This document shows positions 8,429 through 18,696 of a DNA stretch of 58,498 nucleotides, piece by piece; position 1 is the first letter of the stretch; each line of letters opens with the position of its first letter. The stretch covers positions 108,755-167,252 of the forward strand of contig JAFWDJ010000022.1 in NCBI GenBank assembly GCA_017513095.1, read 5' to 3'. This stretch comes from Clostridia bacterium. Its GTDB lineage: Bacteria; Bacillota; Clostridia; Oscillospirales; RGIG577. Below the pieces are notes generated by a model, which made no database searches, was not told the DNA's origin, and worked only from the letters and a program-made list of their open reading frames with translations. Both the position numbers and the translations under genes were made by a program.

Positions 8429-9994
8429 ATGCCTGTAAAGTATGTATTCGTAACGGGCGGCGTTGTTTCGGGACTCGGCAAGGGTATAACGGCCGCATCT
8501 CTGGGACGCTTACTCAAGGCGCGCGGCTATAAGGTGAGAAATCAGAAGTTCGACCCTTATCTTAACGTCGATCCGGCGACGATGAGCCCGTATCAGCACG
8601 GCGAGGTCTTTGTGACCGACGACGGCGCGGAGGGCGACCTTGACATAGGCCATTACGAGCGCTTCATCGACGAGAACCTGAACGTCGATTCCGATATAAC
8701 CACGGGAAAGATATATAAGAGCGTTATTCTAAAGGAGCGTCACGGCGACTACGGCGGACGCACCGTTCAGGTTATACCGCATATCACGAACGAGATAAAG
8801 GAATGCGTTCACCGCGTGGCGAAGGAGACTGACGCCGACTTCGTTATTACCGAGATCGGAGGCACGGTAGGCGACATAGAGGGACTGCCGTTCCTTGAGG
8901 CGATACGCCAGATAGGAAAGGACGTCGGCCGCTCGAACTGCATGTACATACACGTCGCGCTCGTTCCGTATATCTCGGGCTCGCGCGAGCTTAAAACGAA
9001 GCCCACGCAGCACAGCGCAAAGAAGTTACTCAGCATCGGCATACAGCCCGACGTTATCGTGTGCCGCTGCGAGAGCGAGCTTACGAAGGACGTAAGAGAA
9101 AAAATCGCGCTCTTTTGCAATATCGAGCCCGACTGCGTAATTTTAAACCCCACGGCCGACACGCTTTACGAGGTGCCGCTGCTTTTGGAGGCTGAGGGCC
9201 TTGCCGAGGTAGTGTTAAAGCGCCTCAATCTCCCGCCCACGAAGCCCGACCTTTCGGAATGGGCAAAAATGGTGGAGAAGATAAAGACGGCCAAAAAGTG
9301 CGTAAAGGTAGCCATCGCGGGCAAGTATAACGAGCTTCACGACGCGTGCCTTAGCGTTGCCGAGGCGCTGTTTCACGGCGGCATAGACAACGGCGTGAGC
9401 GTTGAGATTGAATGGGTGGCGTCCGAGGGACTTACCATAGAGAACGCGGCCGAAAAATTCGGCGGCTGCCAGGGCATTGTGATTCCCGGCGCGATAGGCG
9501 ACGGCGGCATCGACGGAAAGCTCGTGGCTCTGAGGTACGCCCGTGAGAACGACGTGCCGCTTTTTGCGCTGGGCGAGGGAATGCAGCTTGCCGTTATAGA
9601 GTTCGCGCGCAACGCGGCGGGCATACCCGACGCCGATTCCGTTGAATTTACGCCCGATACGAAATCGCCCCTTTACATAAAGGGCGACGGCATGAGGCTG
9701 GGCCTTTATTCGTGTATGCTTAACCCCGGCTCGAAGGCGTACGAGGCGTATTTCTCCAACCGCATTCAGGAGAGGCACCGCCATTTATACGAGCTCAACT
9801 TTGAATATAAGGACGCGCTGGAGAAGGCCGGACTCGTCTTTTCGGGACTCGCGCCCGACGGCAAGTACGCCGACATCGCGGAGCTTCCCGATAAGCGCTG
9901 GTATGTCGCGACGCAGTTCCATCCGGAATTCAAGTCTCGCCCGAACAGGCCGCACCCGCTTTTTAAAAGCTTCATAAAGGCCTGCTCGGAGTAA
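8429..9994 (+). CDS. pyrG: CTP synthase lacking the glutaminase nucleophile cysteine
   Basis: PyrG converts UTP to CTP with ATP, normally using ammonia released from glutamine by a C-terminal class I amidotransferase domain. The 521-residue protein has an intact synthetase domain ([17 protein letters not shown] at 10-26; [28 protein letters not shown]). In the amidotransferase domain the usual nucleophile elbow G-I-C-L-G-M-Q reads A-L-G-E-G-M-Q (380-386), so the Cys position is Gly382 (codon GGC, 9572-9574). The oxyanion strand, normally GGFG, is GAIG (354-357). The later His498/Glu500 (QFHPEF) and the RHRHLYE region remain. I infer an ammonia-dependent CTP synthase. The frame is intact around the site, so this is not a frameshift. 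Confidence 0.93.
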   Translation: MPVKYVFVTGGVVSGLGKGITAASLGRLLKARGYKVRNQKFDPYLNVDPATMSPYQHGEVFVTDDGAEGDLDIGHYERFIDENLNVDSDITTGKIYKSVILKERHGDYGGRTVQVIPHITNEIKECVHRVAKETDADFVITEIGGTVGDIEGLPFLEAIRQIGKDVGRSNCMYIHVALVPYISGSRELKTKPTQHSAKKLLSIGIQPDVIVCRCESELTKDVREKIALFCNIEPDCVILNPTADTLYEVPLLLEAEGLAEVVLKRLNLPPTKPDLSEWAKMVEKIKTAKKCVKVAIAGKYNELHDACLSVAEALFHGGIDNGVSVEIEWVASEGLTIENAAEKFGGCQGIVIPGAIGDGGIDGKLVALRYARENDVPLFALGEGMQLAVIEFARNAAGIPDADSVEFTPDTKSPLYIKGDGMRLGLYSCMLNPGSKAYEAYFSNRIQERHRHLYELNFEYKDALEKAGLVFSGLAPDGKYADIAELPDKRWYVATQFHPEFKSRPNRPHPLFKSFIKACSE

Positions 9995-10004
9995 TAAATA
10001 AACT

Positions 10005-10038
10005 AAAAAATCCTGCATCGCTCGATGCAGGATTTTTT
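10005..10038 (+). terminator. Intrinsic terminator between pyrG and pncB
   Basis: AAAAAATCCTGCATC and GATGCAGGATTTTTT form a perfect stem around GCTC. The A/T flanks make it bidirectional, so it could also stop the convergent pncB transcript. Confidence 0.9.
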
Positions 10039-10089
10039 GCGCGGTTTTTAGCATTCTAAAAATATTTTTTTCGGCGGTCCGGCCCTTTT

Positions 10090-11553
10090 TTATAACACGA
10101 ACTTGTATTTTTCGATAAGCTCGTCCTTTACGTCCCAAAGCTTCTGAGACAGGTCGACGTAGTAGTTGTGCGGATTCTCGAAGCGCTTTACCTCGTCCCA
10201 CAGCTTCTCCACCTCGCTTTGGCAGTTTTCCTGTATCTCTTTAAGCGTGGGGCACTTGTAAACGAGCTTTCCCTTGTCGTATATGCGGTTTAAAAGCTCA
10301 ACGGCATAGAAGTTGTCGATAGTCTTGCGCTTCCAGGTTATAGCCGGGTCGAAGAGCTCATACGGCTTCGTATCGTCTATTACCTCGTCGTGAAGCGTCA
10401 CGACGTCGGCTATGGCCTTGTCGGTCTCGCGCTCGAAAAGGCGGTAGAGCTTTTTAAAGTGCGGCGTCGTTATCTTCGATACGTTTTCGGATATCTTTAT
10501 CTTCGGGATTATGTTCCCGTCGTCGTCCTCGGCGGCAACGAGCTTGTATACGCAGCCGAATACGGGGTCGCTCTTCGCGGTGATAAGGCGTTCGCCCACG
10601 CCGAAAGAGTCTATCTGCGCGCCCTGAAGCAGCATGTCGCGGATGACGTATTCGTCGAGCGAATTCGAAGCGACTATCTTGCAGTCGGAAAATCCCGCCT
10701 CGTCGAGCATACGGCGTGCGCGGCGCGAAAGGTAGGTAATATCGCCCGAGTCAAGTCGTATCGCAATGGGGCGGTTGCCGGAGGGCACGATCACCTCGTT
10801 GAATACCCTTATGGCGTTCGGTATGCCCGATTTGAGCACGTTATACGTATCGACGAGCAGTACGCAGCTCGACGGGTAGATCTTCGCGTATTCGTAGAAC
10901 GCCTCGTATTCCGAGTCGAAAAGCTGTACCCACGAATGGGCCATCGTGCCCGAGGCGGGTACGCCGTAGTCGCGGTCGATTATCGTATTCGAGCTGGAGG
11001 TGGCGCCTCCGATATACGCCGCACGCGTGCCGTAATTCGCGGCGTCGGTGCCCTGGGCGCGGCGCGCGCCGAATTCCATGACGGTGCGTCCCTGAGCCGC
11101 GCGCACGATGCGGTTCGTCTTCGTTGCGATAAGCGACTGATGATTCAGCGTAAGAAGTATCATCGTTTCAAGAAGCTGCGCCTCGATGACGTTGCCGCGC
11201 ACGGTGAGGATGGGCTCGCCGGGGAAAATAGGCGTTCCCTCGGGCACCGCCCATACGTCGCCGGTGAACCTGAAGTTTTCAAGATACTTTAAGAATTCCT
11301 CATCGAACATCTTTTTGCCGCGCAGATATTCAATATCTTCCTTTGTGAATTTCAGGTTGTTGATATATTCGATGACCTGCTCGAGACCGGCCATTATCGA
11401 AAAACCGCCGTTGTCGGGGTTCTTACGGAAGAATACGTCGAAATACGCCGTCTTGTTTCGCATCTTTCCCTGAAAGAATCCGTTGCTCATCGTAAACTCG
11501 TAAAAGTCGCTGAGCATGGACATATTGAGCCTGAGCCCGTTGGATTTTGCCAT
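10090..11553 (-). CDS. pncB: Nicotinate phosphoribosyltransferase
   Basis: PncB makes nicotinate mononucleotide from nicotinate and PRPP, the first Preiss-Handler step toward NAD. The 487-residue protein begins LNMSMLSDFYEFTM, as in this family, and has the conserved EFGARRAQG.DAA segment, GTMAHSWVQ with the likely catalytic His, and the phosphate-binding RLDSGDITYL. ATG is preceded by AGAAGGTG at six bases. It is transcribed convergently to pyrG. NadE, which would finish the route, is encoded at 53.8 kb. I did not find a clear promoter; AT-rich sequence with TATAAT lies just upstream. Confidence 0.93.
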   Translation of the reverse strand: MAKSNGLRLNMSMLSDFYEFTMSNGFFQGKMRNKTAYFDVFFRKNPDNGGFSIMAGLEQVIEYINNLKFTKEDIEYLRGKKMFDEEFLKYLENFRFTGDVWAVPEGTPIFPGEPILTVRGNVIEAQLLETMILLTLNHQSLIATKTNRIVRAAQGRTVMEFGARRAQGTDAANYGTRAAYIGGATSSSNTIIDRDYGVPASGTMAHSWVQLFDSEYEAFYEYAKIYPSSCVLLVDTYNVLKSGIPNAIRVFNEVIVPSGNRPIAIRLDSGDITYLSRRARRMLDEAGFSDCKIVASNSLDEYVIRDMLLQGAQIDSFGVGERLITAKSDPVFGCVYKLVAAEDDDGNIIPKIKISENVSKITTPHFKKLYRLFERETDKAIADVVTLHDEVIDDTKPYELFDPAITWKRKTIDNFYAVELLNRIYDKGKLVYKCPTLKEIQENCQSEVEKLWDEVKRFENPHNYYVDLSQKLWDVKDELIEKYKFVL

Positions 11554-11684
11554 TTATAACACCTTCTACTGTTGTGATTAAATTATAATATATCACAAAT
11601 TTATCATAATGGGAACAAAAACGGGCAAAAAATATGATAAAATATACGAAGATAAATTTTACGCGGCCGGTATAAAGAAAAAGC

Positions 11685-11713
11685 TTGACACATAAGAACG
11701 GCTGTGGTAATAT
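11685..11713 (+). promoter_or_regulatory. Promoter for infC-rpmI-rplT
   Basis: TTGACA (11685-11690), 17 bases, TAATAT (11708-11713). It is the only strong promoter in the 315-base gap between pncB and infC. Confidence 0.85.
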
Positions 11714-11838
11714 ATATCGGAACAAAGAAGACGGTGCGCCCGTCTCACCTTGGCGATTTCGTCGCCGGGTCAATACTTACGCGGCAAAGGTCTTGTATTT
11801 TTGCGTGTTTTAACGGGTGCGTCGCGCGCCCGTTTTTT
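11714..11838 (+). promoter_or_regulatory. infC leader with intrinsic attenuator (probable L20-type leader)
   Basis: The leader contains a hairpin GGCGA/TCGCC and ends in a terminator-like stem ACGGGTGCG/CGCGCCCGT (11813-11831), with six T residues directly before the infC ribosome-binding site. In Bacillus subtilis the infC-rpmI-rplT leader is an L20-controlled transcription attenuator, and the position and structure here fit that model. I see the terminator directly; the L20-binding fold is inferred. Confidence 0.7.
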
Positions 11839-11868
11839 GTTTAATATTTTTCGGTGAGGTGTTTAATT

Positions 11869-12378
11869 ATTAGCTTCAAGGAATTGATGATCAACGATGA
11901 GATAACCGATAAAGAGGTTCGTCTTATCGATGCCGACGGAAATCAGATGGGCATAATGGACATTAAAAAGGCCATGGAAGCTGCGGAAGAAAAGAATCTT
12001 GACTTAGTGAAGATCGCCCCGCAGGCCAATCCGCCTGTATGCCGTATCATGGATTACGGCAAGTACCGTTTTGAGCTTTCCAAAAAGGAAAAGGAGCAGC
12101 GCAAGAATCAGAAGGTGACGGAAGTAAAGGAAATCCGCCTGTCGCTTATGATCGACGTGCACGACTTCAATACGAAGGTAAAGCATGCGCAGAAGTTCAT
12201 ACAGAACGGCGACAAGGTAAAGGTATCCGTAAGATTTCGCGGCCGAGAGATGCAGCACCAGAGTCAGGGCGTAGACCTTTTGGACAGGTTCGCGTCGGCC
12301 ATGAGCGAGGTCGCTTCGGTCGATAAAAAGCCCAAGCTCGAAGGGCGCAGCATGGTCATGTTTTTGACGGCTAAATAA
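11869..12378 (+). CDS. infC: Translation initiation factor IF-3, predicted ATT start
   Basis: IF-3 binds the 30S subunit and proofreads the start codon. I place the start at ATT 11869: GAGGTG (11856-11861) is seven bases upstream, and the product (M-S-F-K-E-L-M-I-N-D-E-I) lines up with Bacillus IF-3 in length and sequence; another ATT is at 11866. AUU starts in infC are known and let IF-3 repress its own synthesis. A GTG at 11854 overlaps the ribosome-binding site and is rejected as start. The remaining 169 residues are typical (VRLIDADGNQMG; LVKIAPQANPPVCRIMDYGKY; EIRLS). Confidence 0.92.
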   Translation: MSFKELMINDEITDKEVRLIDADGNQMGIMDIKKAMEAAEEKNLDLVKIAPQANPPVCRIMDYGKYRFELSKKEKEQRKNQKVTEVKEIRLSLMIDVHDFNTKVKHAQKFIQNGDKVKVSVRFRGREMQHQSQGVDLLDRFASAMSEVASVDKKPKLEGRSMVMFLTAK

Positions 12379-12416
12379 TTTTTCATAAAACAATATTTTG
12401 CGGAGGGACATAGAGA

Positions 12417-12614
12417 ATGGCTAAAATAAAGACGCACAGCGGTGCAAAAAAGAGATTTTCCCTGACTAAGGGCGGCAAGGTTAAGCGTTCACAGGCTTAC
12501 AGAAGACATATTCTTACGAAGAAATCCACCAAGAGGAAGAGAGCTTTGAGAAAGGGCATATATGCGTCCGACGCTAATGCACCCACGATCAAGAAGCTTA
12601 TCCCCTATGCGTAA
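12417..12614 (+). CDS. rpmI: 50S ribosomal protein L35
   Basis: A 65-residue, strongly basic protein with the L35 signature ([12 protein letters not shown], then [19 protein letters not shown]) and the usual C-terminal KKLIPYA-type ending. Good ribosome-binding site GGAGGG. Second gene of the infC-rpmI-rplT operon. Confidence 0.96.
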   Translation: MAKIKTHSGAKKRFSLTKGGKVKRSQAYRRHILTKKSTKRKRALRKGIYASDANAPTIKKLIPYA

Positions 12615-12669
12615 GCTTTGGCTCAAGAGATAAAAACGAAATTCGATAATTCAGTAAGGAGATAGAAAA

Positions 12670-13023
12670 ATGGCAAGAGTTAAGGGTGGCTTAAGCACCA
12701 AGAAGAGAAGAAAGAGAGTATTAAAGCTCGCAAAGGGTTACAGAGGAGCGAAGAGCAAGCTTTACCGCACCGCCAACGAAGCGGTAATGAAGTCGCTTAC
12801 TTATGCATATATAGGCAGAAAGCAGAAGAAGAGAGATTTCAGACGTCTCTGGATCACGAGGATCTCGGCTGCCTGCAAGATGAACGATATCAACTATTCG
12901 AGATTTATGAACGGCTTAAAGAAGGCGGGCGTGGATATCAACAGAAAGATGCTTTCCGAGATAGCCATCTCCGACGCGGCTGCATTTTCGGCGCTCGTTG
13001 AAAAGGCAAAGGCTGCTCTTTAA
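12670..13023 (+). CDS. rplT: 50S ribosomal protein L20
   Basis: L20 is an early 50S assembly protein and, in Firmicutes, the autoregulator of this operon through the infC leader. The 117 residues begin MARVKGG and contain [28 protein letters not shown], which is canonical when read in pieces, followed by [12 protein letters not shown] and [19 protein letters not shown] lies upstream of the ATG. A terminator follows. Confidence 0.96.
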   Translation: MARVKGGLSTKKRRKRVLKLAKGYRGAKSKLYRTANEAVMKSLTYAYIGRKQKKRDFRRLWITRISAACKMNDINYSRFMNGLKKAGVDINRKMLSEIAISDAAAFSALVEKAKAAL

Positions 13024-13051
13024 AAATAAAGCTTATCGACAAGCGATCTTT

Positions 13052-13088
13052 ATAATTATCCCTCGGCGCCGCCGGGGGATAATTATTT
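13052..13088 (+). terminator. Probable terminator after rplT
   Basis: ATAATTATCCC/GGGGATAATTAT with a GC-rich centre forms a long stem followed by a T-rich but interrupted tract. Confidence 0.65.
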
Positions 13089-13110
13089 ATTTATTGATTT
13101 AAAACGCCGC

Positions 13111-13140
13111 TTGCAATATCATAGTACTTGCAAGTATAAT
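13111..13140 (+). promoter_or_regulatory. Promoter for the SpoU methyltransferase-dprA genes
   Basis: TTGCAA (13111-13116), 18 bases, TATAAT (13135-13140), 23 bases before the ATG of the methyltransferase gene. Confidence 0.65.
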
Positions 13141-13163
13141 CAAAGAAAAGCGGAGCGCGGGAC

Positions 13164-13949
13164 ATGGAAACGATTGCGAGCAGGAAAAATCCCTATATAA
13201 AAGAGCTTTACGCCGTAAAGCGGGCAGGCAAAAAAAGCCCGCTTTGCTTAATCGAGGGGTATAAGCTCATTTGCGAGGCGCAAAAGAGCGGTGTCACGGT
13301 AAAATCGGTCCTCATATCCGACATGTACTGCGGCGAGGTCCCCTCGTTCGGCGCGGGAGCGGTGAGAATGATTAAAGTGAACGACGCGATAATCGACATG
13401 CTGTCGTCGGCGCGCGCGCCTCAGGGGATCATCGCCCTTATCGAAAAAAAGCCCGCGCATGATTTCGGCCTTCTCGGGCATACCCGCGGCACGTATATCG
13501 TGCTCGACGGCGTTGCCGATCCCGGGAACGTGGGCACGATAATACGCTCGGCCGAGGCGTTCGGCGCCGCGGGCGCGGTGATGTGCGGCGCCTGTGCCGA
13601 CGTATATAACGATAAGACGCTTCGCGCCACGATGGGAAGCGCGTTTCGCCTTCCGCTCTACTTCGCGGATGACACGGCCGACGCCGTAAGAAAACTTAAG
13701 AATGCGGGCGCGCGCGTATACGCGGCGGCCTTAAAAAAGGACGCGCGCCGTCTCGGGGATACGGATTTCCCCGGGTTTTCGGCCTTTGTCATCGGAAACG
13801 AGGCGCGCGGAATCCCGGAGACGGTCATAGGCGAATGCGACGACGCGATAATAATACCCATGAGCGGCGAAACGGAATCCTTAAACGCCGCCGTTTCGGC
13901 AAGCGTAATCCTTTGGGAAGCGGCGCGCCGCGCGAATAACGGAAAATAG
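13164..13949 (+). CDS. TrmH/SpoU-family RNA 2'-O-methyltransferase
   Basis: A 261-residue SPOUT-class SAM-dependent RNA ribose methyltransferase. An N-terminal substrate-binding domain (about residues 1-90; IASRKNPYIK..., CLIEGYKL) precedes the knotted catalytic domain with motif 1 DPGNVGTIIRSAEAFGA, motif 2 FVIGNEARGIP and motif 3 IIIPMSGETESLNAAVSASV. Such genes are often annotated as 23S rRNA methyltransferases near rplT in Firmicutes; the exact target nucleotide cannot be read from sequence. Its stop is 17 bases before the dprA start, so the two are probably co-transcribed. Confidence 0.9.
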   Translation: METIASRKNPYIKELYAVKRAGKKSPLCLIEGYKLICEAQKSGVTVKSVLISDMYCGEVPSFGAGAVRMIKVNDAIIDMLSSARAPQGIIALIEKKPAHDFGLLGHTRGTYIVLDGVADPGNVGTIIRSAEAFGAAGAVMCGACADVYNDKTLRATMGSAFRLPLYFADDTADAVRKLKNAGARVYAAALKKDARRLGDTDFPGFSAFVIGNEARGIPETVIGECDDAIIIPMSGETESLNAAVSASVILWEAARRANNGK

Positions 13950-13966
13950 TGACGGGGAGTATTTAT

Positions 13967-15181
13967 ATGGATAAGCTTGTATATCATTTGTGGCTTACTC
14001 TTCTTTTGGGCGTAAAAAGCATAGAGCTTGACCTGCTTTTAAATGCCTTCGGAAGCGCCGAGGAGGTCTACCGCAAAAAAAGAGGCGAGCTTCTTTCGCT
14101 GGGCGGCCTTAAAAGCGATACGGTGGAGCGCATTATAAAGAACAGGGACCTTGACGATGCGATGGACGAGCTTTACAGATGCAAAAAGCTCGGCGTAAAG
14201 ATAATACCGAGCTACAGTGAAAAATTCCCCGTGCGCCTTTTAAATATTTACTGCCCGCCTCACATATTATACGTTAAGGGCAATTTGGGGAATATAGACG
14301 AGGAGCTCTGCATCTCCGTCGTGGGCACGAGAAGCTGCTCGCGTTACGGCCTAGATTCGGCGCGCTTTTTCGGGCAGGGGCTTGCCGGCCTCGGCGTGAC
14401 CGTCGTTTCGGGCGGCGCGCGCGGCATCGACACCGCCGCATTAAAAGGCGCGCACCGCGCGTACGGCCGCACGATAGCCGTTATGGGCTGCGGCGTCGAC
14501 GTAGTATACCCGAGGGAGAACCGCGACTTTTTCAGAGCCATAGCCACCGACGGAGCCGTTATATCGGAGTTTCCGCTCGGCACTCCGCCCGCGGGAGCGA
14601 ACTTCCCGATAAGGAACCGCATCATAAGCGGTCTTTCGCAGGGCGTGCTCGTCGTTGAGGCGCCGAAAAAGAGCGGCGCGCTCATAACGGCGCGAAACGC
14701 GCTCGAACAGGGGCGCGACATCTTCGTCGTGCCTGGCGAGATCGCAAGCGAATACTGCGAGGGCTCGAACGAGCTCATAAAGGAGGGCGCGTACCTCGTT
14801 ACCGACGCGCGCGACATCGTGGGTCAGTACAGGTACTTCATACCCGTAATGCGCGACAATTTAAATCGCCGCCTGCGCGGGGAAGAATTCGCGGACGATG
14901 AAGAGACCGCGCCCGTCCCCAAAAAGGAGGTAAGCGTCTCGAAGGAAGAGGCGAAAAAGGCCGTCTTAAAAGAAGAAGAGCCCAAAAAAAGCGTAGACAC
15001 GGACAAATACGAGGGCGCAGAGAAGGAGGTCTTAACGCTTTTAATCGAGGGCGATATGACCGCGGACGAGATGCTCGCGCACGTGTCCGTTTCGTCGTCA
15101 GAGCTCAATACGGCGCTTATCACGCTTGAAATGGAAGGAATAATATTAAAAAAATTAGATAAACGGTATTCTATTATTTAA
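13967..15181 (+). CDS. dprA: DNA-processing protein DprA
   Basis: DprA loads RecA onto incoming single-stranded DNA during natural transformation. The start is ATG 13967 (GGGGAG seven bases upstream) rather than GTG 13949. The 404 residues contain a helix-hairpin-helix-like N-terminal region (SLGGLKSDTVERII), the Rossmann-type core (VVGTRSCSRYG; VSGGARGIDTAALKGA; MGCGVDVVYPREN; FPIRNRIISGLS; GALITARNALEQGRD; VPG), a highly charged linker (about 305-345), and a C-terminal winged-helix domain. It precedes topA, a common Firmicutes arrangement. Confidence 0.94.
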   Translation: MDKLVYHLWLTLLLGVKSIELDLLLNAFGSAEEVYRKKRGELLSLGGLKSDTVERIIKNRDLDDAMDELYRCKKLGVKIIPSYSEKFPVRLLNIYCPPHILYVKGNLGNIDEELCISVVGTRSCSRYGLDSARFFGQGLAGLGVTVVSGGARGIDTAALKGAHRAYGRTIAVMGCGVDVVYPRENRDFFRAIATDGAVISEFPLGTPPAGANFPIRNRIISGLSQGVLVVEAPKKSGALITARNALEQGRDIFVVPGEIASEYCEGSNELIKEGAYLVTDARDIVGQYRYFIPVMRDNLNRRLRGEEFADDEETAPVPKKEVSVSKEEAKKAVLKEEEPKKSVDTDKYEGAEKEVLTLLIEGDMTADEMLAHVSVSSSELNTALITLEMEGIILKKLDKRYSII

Positions 15182-15200
15182 AATCTTGTGATAGAATGAT

Positions 15201-15247
15201 AAGCGATTTGTAATCCCTCTTACAATTCATGGAAAGCAATCGCTTTT
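15201..15247 (+). other. Hairpin in the dprA-topA gap
   Basis: AAGCGATT pairs with AATCGCTT, enclosing an inner TTGTAA/TTACAA hairpin, and the outer arm runs into TTTTG. It could be the dprA terminator or a weak attenuator in front of topA; the T tract is short. Confidence 0.4.
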
Positions 15248-15275
15248 GATATACATCGGTGAAAGGAATGATACA

Positions 15276-17414
15276 ATGTCATATCTTGTCATTGTGGAGT
15301 CTCCCTCGAAGGCGCGCACGATAGGGCGCTATCTTGGGAGCAACTATACAATAGAGGCCTCGATGGGCCATCTTCGGGACCTGCCCAAAAGTCAGCTCGG
15401 AGTTGACGTACAGAACAACTTCGAGCCTAAATATATATCCATACGCGGAAAGGGCGCGCTTATTTCAAAGCTTAAGAAGGACGCGAAAAAGGCCGACAAG
15501 GTCTTTCTTGCGACCGACCCCGACCGCGAGGGCGAGGCAATATCGTGGCATCTCGCGCAGCTTCTGGGCCTTGACGAAAACGAGCCCATACGAGTCACGT
15601 TCAACGAAATAACGAAGGCGGCCGTAAGAAACGGCATAAAAAATCCGCGCGTCATAGATAAAAAGCTCGTGGACGCGCAGCAGGCGCGCCGCGTGCTCGA
15701 CAGGATAGTGGGCTATAAGATAAGCCCCGTGCTCTGGCGCACCGTGAAAAAGGGACTGAGCGCGGGACGCGTACAGTCGGTAGCGACGCGTCTCGTCGTC
15801 GACAGAGAAGAGGAGATAAACAACTTCGAGCCGAAGGAATACTGGAACATCGACGCGGACCTTTTGAGCCCCAGGCATAAAAAGACGTTTAACGCAAAGT
15901 ATTACGCGCCCGACGGCGAGAAAAAGCAGGAGACCGTGCGAGACAAGGCGCGCGCGGACGAAATCCTTAACGCTCTTTCGGGCGCCGATTACGTCGTAAA
16001 GAGCATAAAGCGCGGCGAGAAGCCGAAAAAGCCCTACGCGCCCTTTATAACGAGCACGCTTCAGCAGGAGGCCTCGTATAAGCTGGGCTTTCAGCCGAGA
16101 AAGACGATGTCCGTAGCTCAGGAGCTTTACGAGGGCGTGACAGTTCCCGGTCACGGCTCCGTCGGTCTTATCACGTATATGAGAACGGACTCCCTGAGAA
16201 TTTCCGACGAGGCGAGAGAGGCCGCTAAAAAGCTCATAATATCGCGCTACGGCGAGCAGTATTACCCGTCGCAGCCGCGCATTTACAAGGCAAAGTCGGG
16301 CGCGCAGGACGCGCACGAGGCGATACGCCCCACTTACGTCGATTTAACGCCCGAGGAGCTTAAAAACAGCCTTACAAAGGACCACTACAAGCTTTATAAG
16401 CTCATCTGGGAGCGCTTTGTGGCAAGTCAGATGGCAAACGCCGTATATTCCGTGACTAACGCCGACATAGAGGCTAACGGATATATCTTCAAGGCCTCGG
16501 GAAGCTCGATACTCTTCCCGGGATATACCGCCGTATACGTCGATACGATGGATACCGACGCGCAGGCTGCCGCGAAGGGCAAGCGTCATAAGACGCTGCC
16601 GGAGATAAACGAGGGCGACGTATTAAAGTGCGAGACGCTTCATTCGGAGCAGCTTTTCACGCAGCCGCCCCCGCGCTACAACGAAGCCACGCTTATAAAG
16701 ACGCTTGAGGAAAACGGCATAGGCCGCCCCAGCACGTACGCGCCCACGGTCACGACGATATTGGCGCGCGGCTACGTCGTGCGCGACAAAAAGATGCTCG
16801 TGCCCACGCAGCTCGGTGAGCTTACGACGAAAATAATGAAGGAGAACTTCGATGATATAGTTGACGTATCGTTCACTGCCAACATGGAAAGCAAGCTTGA
16901 CGAGGTGGAGGAGGGCGCGCGTTCGTGGACGAGCGTGCTTTCGGAATTCTACGGCGGCTTTGACGAATCCTTAAAGGAGGCCGAAAAGAAGCTTGGTGAT
17001 TTAAGCCTTAAGATACCCGACGAAGTAAGCGACGTAACGTGCGAGCTCTGCGGCAGGAAGATGGTATACAAAATGGGCAGCCACGGACGCTTTCTTGCAT
17101 GCCCCGGATTCCCTCAGTGCCGCAACACGAAGTCCATCGTTGAGAAGATAGGCGTAAAATGCCCAGTTTGCGGCGGCGATATAATAAAGAGAAGGTCAAA
17201 GACGAATAAAATCTTTTACGCCTGTGAAAATCAGGACTGCAATTTCATGCAGTGGGACGAGCCGACAGGCGAGGCGTGCCCCAAATGCGGCGGGATGATA
17301 CTTAAAAAGACGCGCTGGGGCAAGAAGCTTTACTGCATGAACGAGGACTGCGATTACGAGAGGAGCCCGGATGGTGCAAGCAAGAGTAATAGGAGCGGGA
17401 CTGGCCGGAAGTGA
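15276..17414 (+). CDS. topA: DNA topoisomerase I
   Basis: A type IA topoisomerase that relaxes negative supercoils. The start is ATG 15276 (AAAGGA eight bases upstream). The 712-residue protein has the TOPRIM domain (VIVESPSKA at the N-terminus; [13 protein letters not shown]), the active-site region LITYMRTDS with the catalytic Tyr, IGRPSTYA, and three C-terminal four-Cys zinc ribbons ([24 protein letters not shown]). Its last 44 bases overlap the start of trmFO in another frame. Confidence 0.95.
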   Translation: MSYLVIVESPSKARTIGRYLGSNYTIEASMGHLRDLPKSQLGVDVQNNFEPKYISIRGKGALISKLKKDAKKADKVFLATDPDREGEAISWHLAQLLGLDENEPIRVTFNEITKAAVRNGIKNPRVIDKKLVDAQQARRVLDRIVGYKISPVLWRTVKKGLSAGRVQSVATRLVVDREEEINNFEPKEYWNIDADLLSPRHKKTFNAKYYAPDGEKKQETVRDKARADEILNALSGADYVVKSIKRGEKPKKPYAPFITSTLQQEASYKLGFQPRKTMSVAQELYEGVTVPGHGSVGLITYMRTDSLRISDEAREAAKKLIISRYGEQYYPSQPRIYKAKSGAQDAHEAIRPTYVDLTPEELKNSLTKDHYKLYKLIWERFVASQMANAVYSVTNADIEANGYIFKASGSSILFPGYTAVYVDTMDTDAQAAAKGKRHKTLPEINEGDVLKCETLHSEQLFTQPPPRYNEATLIKTLEENGIGRPSTYAPTVTTILARGYVVRDKKMLVPTQLGELTTKIMKENFDDIVDVSFTANMESKLDEVEEGARSWTSVLSEFYGGFDESLKEAEKKLGDLSLKIPDEVSDVTCELCGRKMVYKMGSHGRFLACPGFPQCRNTKSIVEKIGVKCPVCGGDIIKRRSKTNKIFYACENQDCNFMQWDEPTGEACPKCGGMILKKTRWGKKLYCMNEDCDYERSPDGASKSNRSGTGRK

Positions 17415-18681
17415 GGCGGCGTGGCAGCTTGCGCGCCGCGGCGTTCGCGTCGAGCTTATAGAGCAAAAGCCCATGCACTTTTCGCCCGCGCATAAAAGCG
17501 CGGCCTTTGCGGAGCTCGTATGCTCAAATTCGCTCCGCGCCGACACGCTTGAAAACGCCGTGGGCCTTTTAAAGCATGAGATGCGCGCGCTTTCGTCGCT
17601 TATCATCATGTGCGCGGACGAGAACCGCGTGCCCGCGGGAGGAGCGCTCGCGGTCGATCGCGAGGGCTTTGAAAGAAGCGTGACCGAGCGCATAAAGGCC
17701 GAGCCGAATATCACGGTCATAACCGACAGGGTCACGCACATCGAAGGCGATATTCCCACGATCGTCGCGACGGGGCCGCTTACCGACGACGAGCTTTTTT
17801 CGGATATTGAAAAGAAGGTGGGGCAGGGAAGCCTTCACTTTTTCGACGCGGCCGCGCCGATAGTTGAGTTTGACACGATAGACATGAACAGGGCCTTCCT
17901 TGCGTCGCGCTACGGACGCGGCACGCCCGACTACATAAACTGCCCGATGACGAAGGACGAGTACGACGCGTTCTACGACGCGCTTGTAACGGCCGAATGC
18001 GCCGAGCTTCACGATTTTGAGAACGGCCGCGTGTTCGAGGGCTGTATGCCCGTAGAGGTAATGGCGGCTCGCGGCCGCGATACGCTGCTCTTCGGCCCCT
18101 TAAAGCCCGTGGGGCTTACAGATCCGCGCACGGGAAAGCTTCCGTACGCCGTTGTGCAGCTTAGGCGCGACAACGCGGCGGGCACGCTTTACAACATCGT
18201 GGGCTTTCAGACGCATCTTAAATTCCCCGAGCAAAAGCGCGTGTTCTCCATGATACCCGGCCTTGAGAACGCCGCATTCTCGCGTTACGGCGTAATGCAC
18301 CGCAATACGTTCATAGATTCGCCGCGCATACTTGACAAATCTTATCGTATGAAGCATGATAAAAATATATGGTTCGCGGGTCAGATAACGGGCGTCGAGG
18401 GGTACGTTGAGTCCGCGTCGAGCGGGCTTTTGTGCGGCATAAACCTTGCGCGCGTGCTTTCGGGGAAAGAACCGCTCGATTTTACGCGCGACACGGCGAT
18501 AGGCGCGCTTTCTCACTATATAAGCGACGAGAGCGTTTCAAACTTTCAGCCGATGAATGTAAACTTCGGGATAATGTCGCCGCTCGGATATAAGGTAAAG
18601 CCTAAAAGGGAGAAGAACCGCAAACTCTCCGAGCGCGCGCTTTTAAAAATAGAGGAGCTTAAAACAGAGCTCCGGGTTTAA
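17371..18681 (+). CDS. trmFO: Methylenetetrahydrofolate-tRNA (uracil-54-C5) methyltransferase
   Basis: TrmFO makes ribothymidine 54 in tRNA using methylene-THF and FADH2, the route used by many Firmicutes instead of SAM-dependent TrmA. The 436 residues start with the FAD-binding [17 protein letters not shown], then [19 protein letters not shown], and the C-terminal [24 protein letters not shown] 17371 is preceded by GAGAGGAG and lies inside the 3' end of topA, so expression is probably coupled. The topA-trmFO order is usual in Firmicutes. Confidence 0.95.
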   Translation: MVQARVIGAGLAGSEAAWQLARRGVRVELIEQKPMHFSPAHKSAAFAELVCSNSLRADTLENAVGLLKHEMRALSSLIIMCADENRVPAGGALAVDREGFERSVTERIKAEPNITVITDRVTHIEGDIPTIVATGPLTDDELFSDIEKKVGQGSLHFFDAAAPIVEFDTIDMNRAFLASRYGRGTPDYINCPMTKDEYDAFYDALVTAECAELHDFENGRVFEGCMPVEVMAARGRDTLLFGPLKPVGLTDPRTGKLPYAVVQLRRDNAAGTLYNIVGFQTHLKFPEQKRVFSMIPGLENAAFSRYGVMHRNTFIDSPRILDKSYRMKHDKNIWFAGQITGVEGYVESASSGLLCGINLARVLSGKEPLDFTRDTAIGALSHYISDESVSNFQPMNVNFGIMSPLGYKVKPKREKNRKLSERALLKIEELKTELRV

Positions 18682-18696
18682 GGCAGGTGTATACAT

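Noticed and set aside
17371-17414. topA-trmFO overlap as a fusion or frameshift
   Set aside because: The genes are in different frames, topA ends with complete zinc ribbons, and trmFO has its own ribosome-binding site.
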